From positions 498,806,109 to 498,870,108 of the forward strand of contig NC_064614.1 in NCBI RefSeq assembly GCF_023898315.1: a stretch of 64,000 bases of DNA. The letters are read 5' to 3'. The position numbers and the translations under genes were made by a program. Positions 9,706 to 21,451 of the stretch are shown here, piece by piece (the stretch's first letter is position 1; each line of letters starts with the position of its first letter). The notes under the pieces were generated by a model. That model was not told the DNA's origin. It saw only the letters and a list, made by a program, of their open reading frames with translations, and searched no databases. The DNA is from Schistocerca nitens. Taxonomy: Eukaryota > Arthropoda > Insecta > Orthoptera > Acrididae.

Positions 9706-10456
9706 TCGATTAGCTAATTTTTTGTCACTTCCCTATACGTTGTCGCCCATGCAGGCGTTGCTGATTGCTACGTAAGTTTAAATCCAATCCTAGAACCAAT
9801 TAGTTTCAGAAGTATATTCGGTACTTGAGGATTGGCGACTATATTATTTCTTTATATAAATGAAATTTCGTTAAATTACGGTTTTCTCGTTAATGGCAAA
9901 TTCGACTAACTATTCAAAATTAATTTCTGCAATAAAGTATGTGTTCATTCATTCGTTATTGGGGCAGTGTATACACTTGTCATATTAACGATCGGTTGTA
10001 CACTTTTCCACATCATTTCTGTTTGTTTCCGATAACTTAGGTACCCACAACAGCGGTCGATGACAGCGTGTACCCGCAGTAGTGAGGGGCTACAGCGTCG
10101 GTTTGTTCACCGCTGTCAACAAAATGACATTTAAAGTGGAATTTTATAGCTGGTGGAATACTGGTTCTTCTTCGTGTTTTAAGGTTCATATTAATACATA
10201 TCGATAAAATGAATATTGCATTAAGTAATGTGGGACCGCTCTATCAAATGAGAACATAAAATTCCTATTTAAAAAAATCATTTTGTTTGTAATAGGAAAC
10301 AAATCGACGCGTTCCGTTGACACTGGGCACCGCATGAAAGATGCAATGAGCACTGTTTGTCTGGTCTGACTTCGGCCACATATTGCGAAAACGAAACTGG
10401 AAATATCTGCCGAAACACCAGAGAAAATTCGCCTGAAAACCGTTAGGTATCGAATG
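9706..10456. other. Unassigned spacer
   Basis: AT-rich, with no recognised motif. A 99-codon antisense frame at 10186-10485 overlaps the terminus of the next element and has no domain I know. It is probably spurious. Confidence 0.4.
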
Positions 10457-10458
10457 TA

Positions 10459-12308
10459 CAGAGTGAGGCCCTTAGGACAGGCCACCTGAATAACTCAGCC
10501 ACTTTTAGTGATAGAAGAAATTCCTTCAAACAGAACCTGCTTAGCTTGAGGGCGTACATATGTTGTGTTCATAATTTTTTCGTACGTGGAAGGGTAGAGG
10601 AGATATGATAGTCAACTTTGTTATTTTGAATAGATTGGCCTGTTATATTACTTACCATTTTTATTAATACATTTGGAACAAGTACAATGCATTAGATTGC
10701 AGTGGGTTTGATTGTGTACGAGGATCCGTTAGTCTTCCAGTATCAGTGACAAGGAACAGATACACAACGTGGATGCTTTAGTGTACGGGATAGTGCTTTT
10801 ATCTGTTGCACGAAGACCATCGAATGTAAACAACATTCCACTCACCCAGCTTCGGGTATTTGCTGCATGAAGACTATTAGCCTGTAGTTTGGCGCCGTAG
10901 TGAGTAGACGACGTCTTCATAAAGTTATCAGATCTTCACAGTGCTCAACGCAAAACCAGAGATAGTTGATATTCTTTATATTTACGGCAAATGTTACCAA
11001 AATACGAGAGAAGCAGTGCGCTTGTACGCTGAGAGATATCCGGGCGGTTCTGTTCAGCCAAGTAGCAGACAAGCTGATTGTGAGACAGACAGGGGATCTC
11101 AATTGGGAATTAATGGGATGGGGTTACAAGTTTCGGCATACGCCTTACAACTAAGTGAAACCTTCCGAAAAGCTTAGTCGCAAACGGGGGACTGGAACCA
11201 TGTTAATTTATTTCTAGGACAACGTACATCGATTAGAACGTGCAACACGTTGGCGATCTACCTTTGCAAACGTAGTACAAACATTTCAGGAAACAGGAGA
11301 CGTCGATAATAAAAGGACGCAAACAGCTTAAATCAGCAACCGAAGAGCGACGTGCAGTTGACATCTTGGCGGCTGTAGCACACATTCCACATGCTAGTAC
11401 AAAACAGATCGAAAGTGAAGGCGGAACCAGTCAACGAAGCGTTCTGCGAATACTAAATTCCAATAATTTTCACCCATACCATATATCACTTCATCAGGAG
11501 CTCCGTGGCAATGACTTTCAACGAGGGGTACAGTTCTGTGAATGAGGGCTACGGATACTGCGAACCGATGACATACTCTTCACGAAGATGTCATTTACAG
11601 ATAAAGCTCTATTTACAAATCATAGTAACGTTAATCTTCGCAACAGGCATTACTGGTCGTCTGAAATGCGACAGTGGTTGACAGAATCGACAAACAAACA
11701 TGTTGGTCAGTCAATGTTTGGTACTATAATAACCGAATTATTGGTCCCCATTTTATTGATGAGAACTTAAATAGTACGAAATATTTTGACTTCTTAACAG
11801 GTGCACGGTCACTATTGCTAGAAGACATCCCACTGGACATACGAAAAGACAACACATAGTACCAACACGATGGATGTCTTGTTGGATTGGTGGTACGTCA
11901 ACAGTATATGGCCTGAACATTCGCCAGACCTAACGCCTCTAGATTTTTATTTGTGGGGTGAACTGAAACAGCAAGTTTACAGTGAAATTTCAACCATTCG
12001 CGAAGGAATGAAAGATCGTATTGTAAGTGTTGATAGCAGAACAACGTAGTCTGAAGTAAAATAATTACCGTGAAACCTAATGCAATGTACATGTCTTAAA
12101 ACATATTATTAAAAGGTAGATAACATAACGTGCCATTTCATTTAAAATGAGAAAGATAACTATCGTATCACCTCTACTCTTCCTCCTACGAACATATGAT
12201 GAACAGCACACGGTGTCCTCCTTCAAGCTAAGCAGACCTGAAAGATTTTCTTCTGTCACTAAAACTGGCTGAGTTGCTCTGGCGGACTGTTTTAGGTGCC
12301 TCACTCTG
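10459..12308 (+). mobile_element. Mariner-type element with ~130 bp inverted termini and a broken transposase
   Basis: TACAGAGTGAGGC at 10457 and its complement ending at 12310 begin inverted termini of about 130 bp (10459-10590 and 12178-12308) with TA at each edge. Inside, roughly 10940-12030 on the plus strand encodes a decayed transposase. An N-terminal HTH region (ILYIYGKCYQNTREAVRLYAERYPG) resembles the DUF4817-type HTH found in some insect mariner transposases. Later come an SQRSVLRIL helix, HPYHISLHQELRGNDFQR, a degraded first catalytic block near 11590, 'NRIIGPHFIDENLN', and a 'SPDLTPLDFYLWG' third-acid block near 11930. Frames change several times. At 1.85 kb it is longer than the usual 1.3 kb, the extra length lying 5' of the ORF. 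A relative is at 44970-46358. Confidence 0.78.
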
Positions 12309-12310
12309 TA

Positions 12311-13003
12311 TATCCTGGGTGAGCCAGAACTCCACCGACAGTCTTTCAGAGGCTCTTCAGGGAAAGTTTCTGCATATTTTTATGTAAGAGCGGCTCACTA
12401 CAGAGTTACTGCATTTCATTTTGTTTCAAGCCCTAATTAACTTTGCAGCTGCATTTCACTGAAAATAGTACACAAGCATGCGGAAGCCGACGGTATGCAC
12501 TGTGTTTCTTGTTGGTGACGAAACCTACTGTTAACAACAGGAATGTCCTCCTTGTATTCAGTACTGCTCCGTTCTGATAGGGTTTTGTTTTCCAGCAGTG
12601 TTCGTTGTGCATTAACAGAGATGCTTAGCAGTGCGATGGATAGGTTTATTGATAAAGAGTTGGCCGATTTGCACCTCTTGTGAGTCCACTGAACGCAACG
12701 GAAGAGCGGCATAATGACGCAATGCCCGAACTATTCCCGAGCCAATGGGAATCAAATTACCGTACTTTTGGCTTTGTTTGAGGTTTGTCTGTTACACGTT
12801 TTGTTTGTTGCTTATTACAGGCTTCTTTCTGTCATGGTATTTTCGCAGAAACAAGGGTGACATGTAACAAACCGAATAAATCAATTGCATTATTACTCGC
12901 TAACGAGTCGACGGAGACCGTGAATCCCTTATACGAAAATTTTCACGAGGTGTTCCTGAACAGCCTCTGAAGATTTGTCGGTGAAGTTCTGGTTCACCCT
13001 GTA
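12311..13003. mobile_element. Inverted-terminal-repeat element without recognisable transposase
   Basis: The left end (CCTGGGTGAGCCAGAACTCC, then ACCGACAGTCTTTCAGAGGCTCTTCAGG) is matched in inverted form at the right end (12945-13003: CCTGAACAGCC, TTTGTCGGTGAAGTTCTGG, TTCACCCTG) with a few mismatches. The termini are about 55 bp. TA dinucleotides flank both sides, and the left one is shared with or next to the end of the previous mariner-type element. The inside has a 91-codon antisense frame with no clear motif. It is probably a non-autonomous Tc1/mariner-superfamily element. Confidence 0.6.
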
Positions 13004-13004
13004 T

Positions 13005-13437
13005 ACGGGGTTTTAAGGGTATAGTACGGACACTGTGATAATTGGGCCATTAATGTGTACCCAGTTCAGTGTGTTACTTGCTTTTCCTCTCCGTCTAACA
13101 GTCTTCCCACAGACACATCACATAATTTATTACCTGACGTTTTCTACAAGGTCGTAACTTACCCGCCAAGTGGACTACGCCTGTCAGTATAGACGATCCG
13201 TTTTGCGTCCACACTTCTACACTTCACTAGCTGACCTGCGGCCCAGAGGAGAATAAACTTTGATGGCTTGTTTCTGCCACGCGTACTTGGATCTCCTATG
13301 CAACGTAAAACCGTACTACTCACGACAACTATAATTATTAGTTTGCAAATGAAGTGAAGACTGATGTATGCTGTTCAGTACACAGTCCTCAGCCATCAAT
13401 AAAAGTACCTGCACTTATACCAATAACAGCCATTACG
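13005..13437. other. Unassigned spacer
   Basis: No motif, repeat or coding region recognised. Confidence 0.4.
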
Positions 13438-14104
13438 TACACAGCCTAGTAACATTAATGCGACCGCCGCCTCTGTTCGACGACTACGTGCCGTAAACAC
13501 TCACAGACGACCGGTGGCAGCTCAGGGAGTGGCGGATATACAGGGTGTAAATTTTAAGTTGACAAACCAGAATAACTCGAAAAATAAGCTTCACACGAAA
13601 AAATGTGTAGAACCCAAAGTTGATTATTTTCGACGGGAACATCTGCCGGTGCTAAAATTAGCCCGCCACCCCAGCCCCCTGGGGGTGGGGCGGGAGGCAA
13701 CTTCAAAATTTCAAATGGGAACCACCATTTTTTATTTCAGAATCAGATGCTACATTAAAAACTACGTACATTTTGTCTTGAACATTTGTTTTGATTCTTG
13801 GTAGTTGACGCTGTAATTCAAGAAAATCCATTTTCCACGCAGAAATGAGAACATACTCGTATATTTTCTTGAATTACATCGCCAACTACCAAGAACCAAA
13901 ACAAATGTTTACGACAAGATGTACATAGTTTTTTTTATGTAGAATATGATTCTGCAGTAAAAAATGGGGGTTTCCATTTGAAATTTTAAAGTTGCCACCC
14001 ACCCCACCCCCAAGGGGCTGGGGTGGCGGGCTAATTTTAGCACCAGCAGATGACTCCCTCGAAAATAATCAACTTTTGATTCTACACATTTTTTCGTGTG
14101 AAGC

Positions 14105-14673
14105 TGTAAGTAGGCTGTTTATGTTTTCTTATTGGCAACGTTACGTAGCTCTCTGTATGAAAATCACTGGCTGTGCTGTGTGCAGTCTGTGGCTAGTTTG
14201 CATTGTTGTCTGCCATTGTAGTGTTGGGCAGCTGGATGTGAACAGCGCGTAGCGTTGGCAGTTGGAGGTGAGCCGCCAGCAGTGGTGGATGTGGGGAGAG
14301 AGATGGCGGAGTTTTGAAATTTGTAAAACTGGATGTCATGAACTGCTGTATACATTATGACTTTTGAACACTATTGAGGTAAATACATTGTTTGTTGTCT
14401 ATTAAAATCTTTCATTTGCTAACTACGCCTATCAGCAGTTAGTGCCTTCCGTAGTTTGAATCTTTTATTTAGCTGGCAGTAGTGGCGCTCGCTGTATTGC
14501 AGTAGTTCGAGTAACGAAGATTTTTGTGAGGTAAGAAATTTGTGAAAGGTATAGGTTAATGTTAGTCGGGGCCATTCTTTTGTAGAGATTATTGAAAGTC
14601 AGATTGCGTTGCGCTAGAAATATTGTGTCAGTTTAAACACAGTCATGTAAAATTTTTCAAAGGGGACGTTTCA
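14105..14673 (+). repeat. 5' LTR
   Basis: 569 bp, TG...CA ends. It includes about 39 bp around 14216-14255 that are missing from the 3' LTR. The downstream primer-binding site should begin at about 14674, but I could not match the sequence there to a particular tRNA. Confidence 0.88.
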
Positions 14674-14952
14674 TATGTCGACCCTTAGCCGAGGATACCT
14701 CACTGGAATCTTCTGATTTTTTTCTTGTAGTTTGTGTAATTAGTGTAGCTTTTGTTTATTGCTAGTGCGTAATTGTAGAGAAAATCTCCTTTGTAGTTGC
14801 AGTCTTTCATTGTTGTACAGTAAAACAGTTGAGGCATGCATGTAGATTTGCACCAAGTATTTCGCAGCTGCAATTAACTAGATATTATTTTCAGTGTTAT
14901 GTTAATGTGTTCTCTTCAAATTGTGCTTTTCTGTGTTATCGTGTAAAATATT

Positions 14953-16134
14953 GTGACAATAATGGCGTGTGAAAAACGTAACACTAGGCTCCAAAGTAAA
15001 CTGAGAAATGACAGTGACGACGAGCGTAGCTTACCAGCACCGCTGTGTAATGAATTAACAGACATTCAAAGTAGTAATTTGGTAATTGTGCATAGGAAAA
15101 TGGAGCGGGCGTCAAATAATGGTGTAGACAGTGAAACAGGTAGTGAACAGGGAAGCATTATCGATCGATCGGTCGGCAACAGCTCGCCTCAGGAATTCGA
15201 AATGACAGAACACAATATTGCAACTACTGTAGACTCAGGTTTTGGGTCCTCGCCGTTTTCTCAAATAAGTCAAGACACATTTTCTGATCGTCAAAATGTA
15301 AATGTTGCTGGTGCAAATTCACTGCCGAAAAGCATAGAGGAACAGATTCCAGACACTAATACATTACTATTGCAATTAATGCAGCAAATGAAACAAAATC
15401 AGAGACAAACACAGCAACAGTTAGACACAATGGAACAAAATCAGAGACAAACACAGCAAAAGCTTCAAAAGTTAGACACGATGGAACAAAATCAGAGACA
15501 AACACAGCAACAGCTTCAAAAGTTAGACTCATTGGAACAAACTCTTGAACAAACACGTGAAGATTTAACTAATGAGTTACATAACATTGAATCGAAATGT
15601 CAAAAAGTCTGTAATGACGTAAAAACTCAAATTTGTGAGCATTTTCAACCTATTTTTTCGCGGCATGAAAATGCATTACAGAATCACGAAGCAGCCATAA
15701 AAGAGTTGCAAACTATTGTTCATGAAAATCATGAGACCTTGCAAGCTAAAATTGACTCAGTTGCATCTACCGATTCGGTTACGGAACTTGCAAAAACTCA
15801 GGAAAACTTAAAGGACACAGTAGATATTCTGAAAATTGGTTCAGAAAGACACATGGAGGAAATTAGTTCACTATCAGAGAAAGTAGTCGAACTTTCGGAT
15901 CAGCTAAATAATTTATCTACAAAGGTAGATGATAATCTGAATGACGCAAGACCGGTAGTCTTTAATGACACAGAAGAGTACGAACAAATTAGGAAATTCA
16001 AACAAAATCAGAATCAAATTAATACACAACACCAAAGAGAAATCTTGGGAAGTACAATATCAGCTGACACAGGTAACACAAGAATTACGTATTTCAGAGG
16101 ACACTCGCTCTCCAACACGGGAAGAGGGACTTAG
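14953..16134 (+). CDS. Gag-like protein, N-terminal coiled-coil ORF
   Basis: 393 codons. The first ATG after the 5' LTR and leader gives MTIMACEKRNTRLQSK. Residues about 1-130 are polar and low in complexity. About 135-195 is a glutamine-rich coiled coil built from three near-identical repeats of MEQNQRQTQQ(Q/K)LQKLD, about 18-19 residues each. A second long helical region (about 195-340) is rich in heptad leucines. There is no signal peptide or membrane segment. The ORF ends at 16134, and the next frame (15965-17272, one base offset) continues with the structural gag domain. The 170 bp overlap is either an old indel or a ribosomal frameshift site. It is the best-preserved coding region in the window. 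I cannot assign a named gag family. Confidence 0.72.
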   Translation: MTIMACEKRNTRLQSKLRNDSDDERSLPAPLCNELTDIQSSNLVIVHRKMERASNNGVDSETGSEQGSIIDRSVGNSSPQEFEMTEHNIATTVDSGFGSSPFSQISQDTFSDRQNVNVAGANSLPKSIEEQIPDTNTLLLQLMQQMKQNQRQTQQQLDTMEQNQRQTQQKLQKLDTMEQNQRQTQQQLQKLDSLEQTLEQTREDLTNELHNIESKCQKVCNDVKTQICEHFQPIFSRHENALQNHEAAIKELQTIVHENHETLQAKIDSVASTDSVTELAKTQENLKDTVDILKIGSERHMEEISSLSEKVVELSDQLNNLSTKVDDNLNDARPVVFNDTEEYEQIRKFKQNQNQINTQHQREILGSTISADTGNTRITYFRGHSLSNTGRGT

Positions 16135-17272
16135 AAATACGGAAAAGCCGCAAAAAAATAACACAGGGCATTTCGGAAATTATGAAAGAAATTGGCAAGG
16201 TGCACCGAATTTTGAAATGGAACCGCCGAAACGACGCAACAATGACCGACATGCGACACGCCGACACGATGATTTTCACTATAAGCTGTTCATTACTACA
16301 CGCAAATTTAAAACATTTAAGAATTCTGACAACGACATTCATCCACAAGCATGGCTCCATCAATTCTCTCATTGTTTTCCTCCCAACTGGTCGTTAGAAC
16401 ACAGATTAGAATTTATGTGTGGCTATTTAGAGAATGAACCAGCTGTAAGAATGCGATCGGCCATTCACGATTGTCACAGTGAAGGAGAATTTTATCATGC
16501 CTTCCTCTCAGCATATTGGTCTCAAGCTACACAAGACCGAGTAAAACATAGCATCATAATGATGAAACATTTCGAACAATCTGAATTCTCCATTCTTGTG
16601 AAATATTTTGAAGACATGTTGCACAAGAATCAGTATCTGTCAAACCCATACAGCCCCTCAGAACTCATCCGCATTTGCTTAGTCAAATTACCTGAACATT
16701 TACGACATATTATTTTGGCAGGATGTTGCAAAGACGACATTGAAGCTTTTCAGGGACTCTTAGAAGAATTAGAAATTGACACTGATAATCACGGAACGCG
16801 AAAACAGGAACACAACAATTACAGGTCACATCCGTTGCAATTCCGCAATGAAAGACGGACACAACAAGGCTATTCTCACAACACAAATCGTGACCAAAAC
16901 AGACACCACCCGTATGACAACCGTTGGCAGAGTAGTAATAATTACAGGAAAAGATCATCTCTCTGCGGTAGTAACTATCACAGAGACAACCATAGAAACA
17001 CACAATATGGGAACCAAAATAATTATTATCAAGGGAGACAGAATAACTTCAGACGCAACAGTCCACCACGCAGTTACGATTCCGGGAGAAATTCTCCACC
17101 ACATGACCGACAAACAAGAAACTATGTAAACTACCAACAAAACGACAGACCTGAATTCCATCAGAACTGGCGAGCTTCAAACAGGGCAGGGCCTTCGCGT
17201 CGAGGTGAACTTGTAGAAGTTAGGTCTCCTAATCCCAATAACGGCGCGCGCCAACAAAGAGACAGACAATGA
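15965..17272 (+). CDS. Gag-like protein, capsid-type and basic C-terminal ORF
   Basis: 435 codons, of which the first ~55 overlap the preceding ORF in another frame and are probably not used. From about residue 100 the protein reads as a retrotransposon capsid domain: FITTRKFKTFKNSDNDIHPQ, AWLHQFSHCFPPNW, YLENEPAVRMRS, EFYHAFLSAYWSQ, and a helical stretch to LEELEIDTDN. The last ~150 residues are a basic Asn/Arg/Tyr/Gln-rich tail (RNERRTQQGYSHN, NNYYQGRQNNFRRN). No CCHC zinc knuckle is visible. This fits nucleic-acid binding by a disordered basic tail. Probable role: particle formation and RNA packaging for the element. Intact frame, but not joined in frame to the upstream ORF. Confidence 0.75.
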   Translation: MTQKSTNKLGNSNKIRIKLIHNTKEKSWEVQYQLTQVTQELRISEDTRSPTREEGLRNTEKPQKNNTGHFGNYERNWQGAPNFEMEPPKRRNNDRHATRRHDDFHYKLFITTRKFKTFKNSDNDIHPQAWLHQFSHCFPPNWSLEHRLEFMCGYLENEPAVRMRSAIHDCHSEGEFYHAFLSAYWSQATQDRVKHSIIMMKHFEQSEFSILVKYFEDMLHKNQYLSNPYSPSELIRICLVKLPEHLRHIILAGCCKDDIEAFQGLLEELEIDTDNHGTRKQEHNNYRSHPLQFRNERRTQQGYSHNTNRDQNRHHPYDNRWQSSNNYRKRSSLCGSNYHRDNHRNTQYGNQNNYYQGRQNNFRRNSPPRSYDSGRNSPPHDRQTRNYVNYQQNDRPEFHQNWRASNRAGPSRRGELVEVRSPNPNNGARQQRDRQ

Positions 17273-17330
17273 CTCACACCGCAGGCAGCCGCGTGCGCCG
17301 GCTGGCTCAGAGAAAAATAACATAGACGCT

Positions 17331-17465
17331 AACCTTGAGAAAAATTCCAGTATTCTTTACAGACGTATACCACACGATAATTGCGTTGAAGTTGAAACTC
17401 TGCGTACTAGGAAGAGTAAAGGTTTCCTCCACATTTCTCATGTAAAACCTTTTATTGAAAGATAA
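17331..17465 (+). pseudogene. Residual C-terminal end of a pol polyprotein
   Basis: In the third frame a short run ends NCVEVETLRTRKSKG, FLHISHVKPFIER and a stop at 17463-17465. The pattern resembles the extreme C-terminus of Ty3-type integrases, where a 'vH.s.lKP' motif ends the protein. It lies only about 60 bp after the gag stop, so nearly all of protease, reverse transcriptase, RNase H and integrase is missing. The likeliest explanation is one internal deletion with a junction near 17330-17350. It could instead be a chance match, being only ~40 codons. Confidence 0.5.
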
Positions 17466-20400
17466 TCTGTTTTTTAACTTAGTCTTTGCCATAAAACTTT
17501 CACTTCACGCATTAGTACAATTTGTCACACTGAGAAACTGTTAACATGCAACAATGTTTTGGAGTTAACTATCCAGTCTAGAACCTAGGGAACATTTTTA
17601 AACAGAAATTCCGAATGCATTGTTATAGTGAACAGACGACTAGTGTTGTTATTTGTACATTCTTGCTTGTTAGTTGCACGATTATGTAACGACTATAAGG
17701 CTCACATAATTAGAACACATACTGGTACTGCTAATGAGATTTTAATGCAACATTTTGGTTTACTTGAAAATACATTCTGGATTTGAAGTACTTTCTGTGA
17801 GATACCAGATGACACAGTGGTTAGTTTATGTGACAGCTACACGATTTTAGCACGACACTGCTAATGAGTGACAATTTACAATGTTGCTTTTGCGGTGTTT
17901 CTGTTTTATATCTGCACAGTTTTTCTGATTTATTCTGGAAAGTAAAACATGTTTTAGTAATAACTTTTTTGGTATAGCTACAAGGAAACAGCCTTTTCCA
18001 TAGCACAACAATACGTTACAGCACAGTACTTTCTTCATCACGGCAATAAGCGTAATAACTAAGATATCTATATGCAAAGCATTTCACTTTTGTTTATCAT
18101 GAGGTAAGTACATTGACTTCTGCAGAACTTAGCTTTCGGAGGACGATAACTATGAGACTTCCACAGAGATTATCTTACAACATGACGCACAGTTTAGCAC
18201 TACAGTACACGTATTTGAGTGATTAATTTTGTACTTAAAACTTTTATTTTTAAAGATATTTGAAGTACAATGATACACAGGTTTTCCGTGATACATTTCA
18301 TTCCATTGCTGTAATCTGTAACACCTGAGGGTATAATTACATTAATCCTCAGGGGGTACATGCCTACTTTTTGTACCATGTGTCTGGCAAGCACAAGGAG
18401 CCCTAGCTAATATGGTATTTGCTTATACAACTTTACACATCGGTACTATATTTCTGTAACACACAAATTACACAGCTATCTGTTCATTTAACTGAGAGAT
18501 AAACATTTTTTTTTACTACATCAGTGACACATGTTTACGCAATTACACAATTGGGTAACTTCAACTTATGAAATTGTATTTTGTCTGTACTTTGTGAACT
18601 TTTCATATTTTCTTGGAACCATTGTGATACTATGAGAGCTTTGAATGATGTATTTGGTAAGGGAGCATGGTTTTAAAGTACGTTTGAGGTAGATGACACT
18701 ATTGAAATGAGCAGAGAATATTTTTTCGGTTTTGACATTATTGCAGAAAGCTACGACGTTTTTGAGATTTGACTGAGGTGTTATGATGTTATTTTTACGA
18801 CGACGATGTGTATTATGCTGCTGAGGTATGTTTATGATCAATAAGCTGATGCTATATGAGGAATTTGATTATGCTACGTATCTATTATGATGAAATATTG
18901 AAGAAGTGTTGACGAAAAAGGTAAGGAATAATGAGTAGTGGTTAGGGACTCTGGTTTGTGAAAAAGGTTGTTGGAAACCAAGAATCGTACTTTAAGAGTT
19001 ATGAAATGTGTGTAAATGCGTGAATGTATTACAATGCCGACGAACATTTTTTGGACTCTGTTATGTCAATAGGATTTTGTTTCTACAGATTTGTAACGCA
19101 AATTCTTGAGATGTGAAATATTTTTATATGAGACTGCCACTGTAGCGGAAACTGCTGTCGTAATTTTTTCCGTAAGAAAGTTAAGTGACCACCTGCACGT
19201 AATGCGTCGTGGGCACCCAGCTGTGTCAGATGCCTGGAGAAAAAGCCATTAGTGTGTGCCTTTTCAGAGGCACAGGTAGAAAAAAAAAGGGAGGCCATTA
19301 TCCTCGCTATTGACATTCCTTTGTAGAAAGCATCCCAAATACGACACGCTCAAACTTGAAAACATATGATTATACTGTGGAGCTCTTAATTTATTCAATT
19401 TACTAAAGTGCCTAATGAAACGATGAGAAACATTTCACGGCTATTGTCTTGCTAGTTGACAGAAATGCCATATGGCTTGCTTTATGTATTTATTTACTCA
19501 ATTTGTTTAATATCTAGTTTCTAGCTGCGCTGCAGCATTGGTTAAAATAAAATTTATAGATGTACTAATATAAATATTTTCTGTCTACAGATCGAGTAAA
19601 TAATAATTTTTTCAAAAAAATGAGGGAGCACAAAAAGACATTTACCTTCACAGGAACTGCATTCATAATTTTCTTTTCAAGTACTTGGTAATTTATTTTG
19701 TAGAATAAGTTGTGGTGCACCACTTTAATGACATAGATATTAAGATGTGAATAGACATTTCCCTTATCTGCATTGTTGTCTTTACTGTAATATTTTTCTG
19801 CTTGAGCTTTGTCATGTTTAGATATAATTTATTGCATTTGCTTCTGCTGTTTGCCAGGCATAGTACTACTAAATTTCACTTTACATTACTGTGTTAAACC
19901 AGTTTTACTACTGATTTATTTTTCTTGTTTGCTGCTCATTGCGTTATATTAGTTGTAATATTGCTGCTTGCTTGGCCAATTTGAATATTTTGTCATTGCT
20001 GTTTGTGTTAACTGTTTTGTACTGCTGCATTGCCTCGTCCCTTAGTTTAGCATCTGACCTCAGTAGATTTAAGTTAGCTTAAGAGGGGGTAGACTATATA
20101 AGAGAATGAGTTGCGATGAATTGGAAGAAATGCATTGAGAAGTTATACGAAAAAAGTACAGAAAGCAGGTATAGATAGGACCTTTTGGGAATAATGATGA
20201 ACGTAGGGAGATCTCCAAGAAAAAAAAGGTTTTGTTTGCAAAATACTGCAGTACCAAATGTTACACTGAAAACAAACCCTGCCTTTTCCTCTTGTGTTAT
20301 TCTGCTATGTGTTTGTGTACTCTTGTATATATGTGTTTTTCCTGTCTTTACGTGTTTAGCTGATATGAGTTACGTTGTAGAATTTTTCTAATACTATGTT

Positions 20401-21450
20401 ATTTACTTTGTAAAGATGTTTAGACATTGTTTATCTGTTCTGTTTTGTTGCTCATATGTGAAGTTGATGTTTCAAAAGTTATTCTGATCTTTATGTATGT
20501 ACTTATGTCATAATTCTTGTAACACTGATGTGAATGTTTATTTCTATACTTTTGTAAAGCCTGTTTTACTACAAATGTTATCTGTACTATTATGTTCTTT
20601 AATGATGTATTTTGTACCTTTGTTATTGTATTCTCATGTTATAAAATTGTAATTGACACCAGTTCATCATATTATTAACTTGTAAGTTACATTTCACTGC
20701 ACACATTTCTGTTGGTCATAGTATATGGACAATATGTGAGAAGTAGGGACTGTTAGTGTTTGCACGTGTGTTAATAATTCAGCAAGGGACTGGATAACAG
20801 CACTGCTGGTTCTAAGGACAATTTCAAAAACTTTGTGAGTGCACAAGTGGTGGTTTATGGACTTGCTATATTCTCCGCAAGACTCTTCGATGGTGATTGT
20901 GCACCAGCACAGCCGCAACAGATGGCTGCTGGCCGTCTCTACAAGGACTACAGGGGCTCTGCATCTTTGATGGCCCACCATTACCATTATTTCTACAAGG
21001 ACTGCAGTGGGTCTGCACCTCTGGTGGCCCACCAATACCGTAATCTCTACCAGGACTACAGTGGGTCAAGTCTGTGATGACCTACGTACCAATATTCTTC
21101 AAACCTTCGACTGACTCTGCGGTGGGTTTGCTCTGTTGTGGCCCATTACCTGTCCGCATGTCAAGAGTCAGCACTGTCTTTTCGTTGGAAGGACAATACT
21201 ACTTCTTCAAGACTGCATGGAAATCCACTACTTCCGTGTGTATTTTCTTTTACTGCTCAGACTTTGAGAAAAACACTGCAATGTTACTGAGATGAATGAT
21301 CAGGACTGTCTTTATGGATTGTGAGAAAATTTTAGCTCTTGACCAACATTGTATCAATAAGTGGGTGCAATTGATATCTTTGTTATTGTAATTATAAAAA
21401 ATTTCTTCAAATCTGTATTGGCCACTGCCCAAAACAACTTGTAAATTTTT
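17466..21450 (+). other. Long AT-rich 3' region of the LTR retrotransposon
   Basis: About 4 kb between the pol remnant and the 3' LTR with no frame above ~90 codons that shows a motif. It could be a decayed env-like region or untranslated sequence. A tandem repeat at 20935-21075 is the only internal structure seen. Confidence 0.55.
20935..21075 (+). repeat. Tandem repeat, ~60 bp unit, about 2.3 copies
   Basis: Units begin TCTCTACAAGGACTACAG..., then TTCTACAAGGACTGCAGTGGG, then TCTCTACCAGGACTACAGTGGG. Each is followed by GTCTGCA..TCT..TGGCCCACCA in the complete units. The period is a multiple of three and the frame stays open, encoding a repeated YKDYRGSAS / YKDCSGSAP / YQDYSGSS peptide within an 80-codon frame (20835-21077). 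There is no evidence that it is translated. Confidence 0.75.
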
Positions 21451-21451
21451 T

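Noticed and set aside
14164..14355. Antisense frame in the 5' LTR
   Set aside because: It is LTR sequence repeated at the 3' end, with no protein motif.
15356..15556. Antisense 66-codon frame with repeated FVSDFVP units
   Set aside because: It is the complement of the repeated coiled-coil segment of gag.
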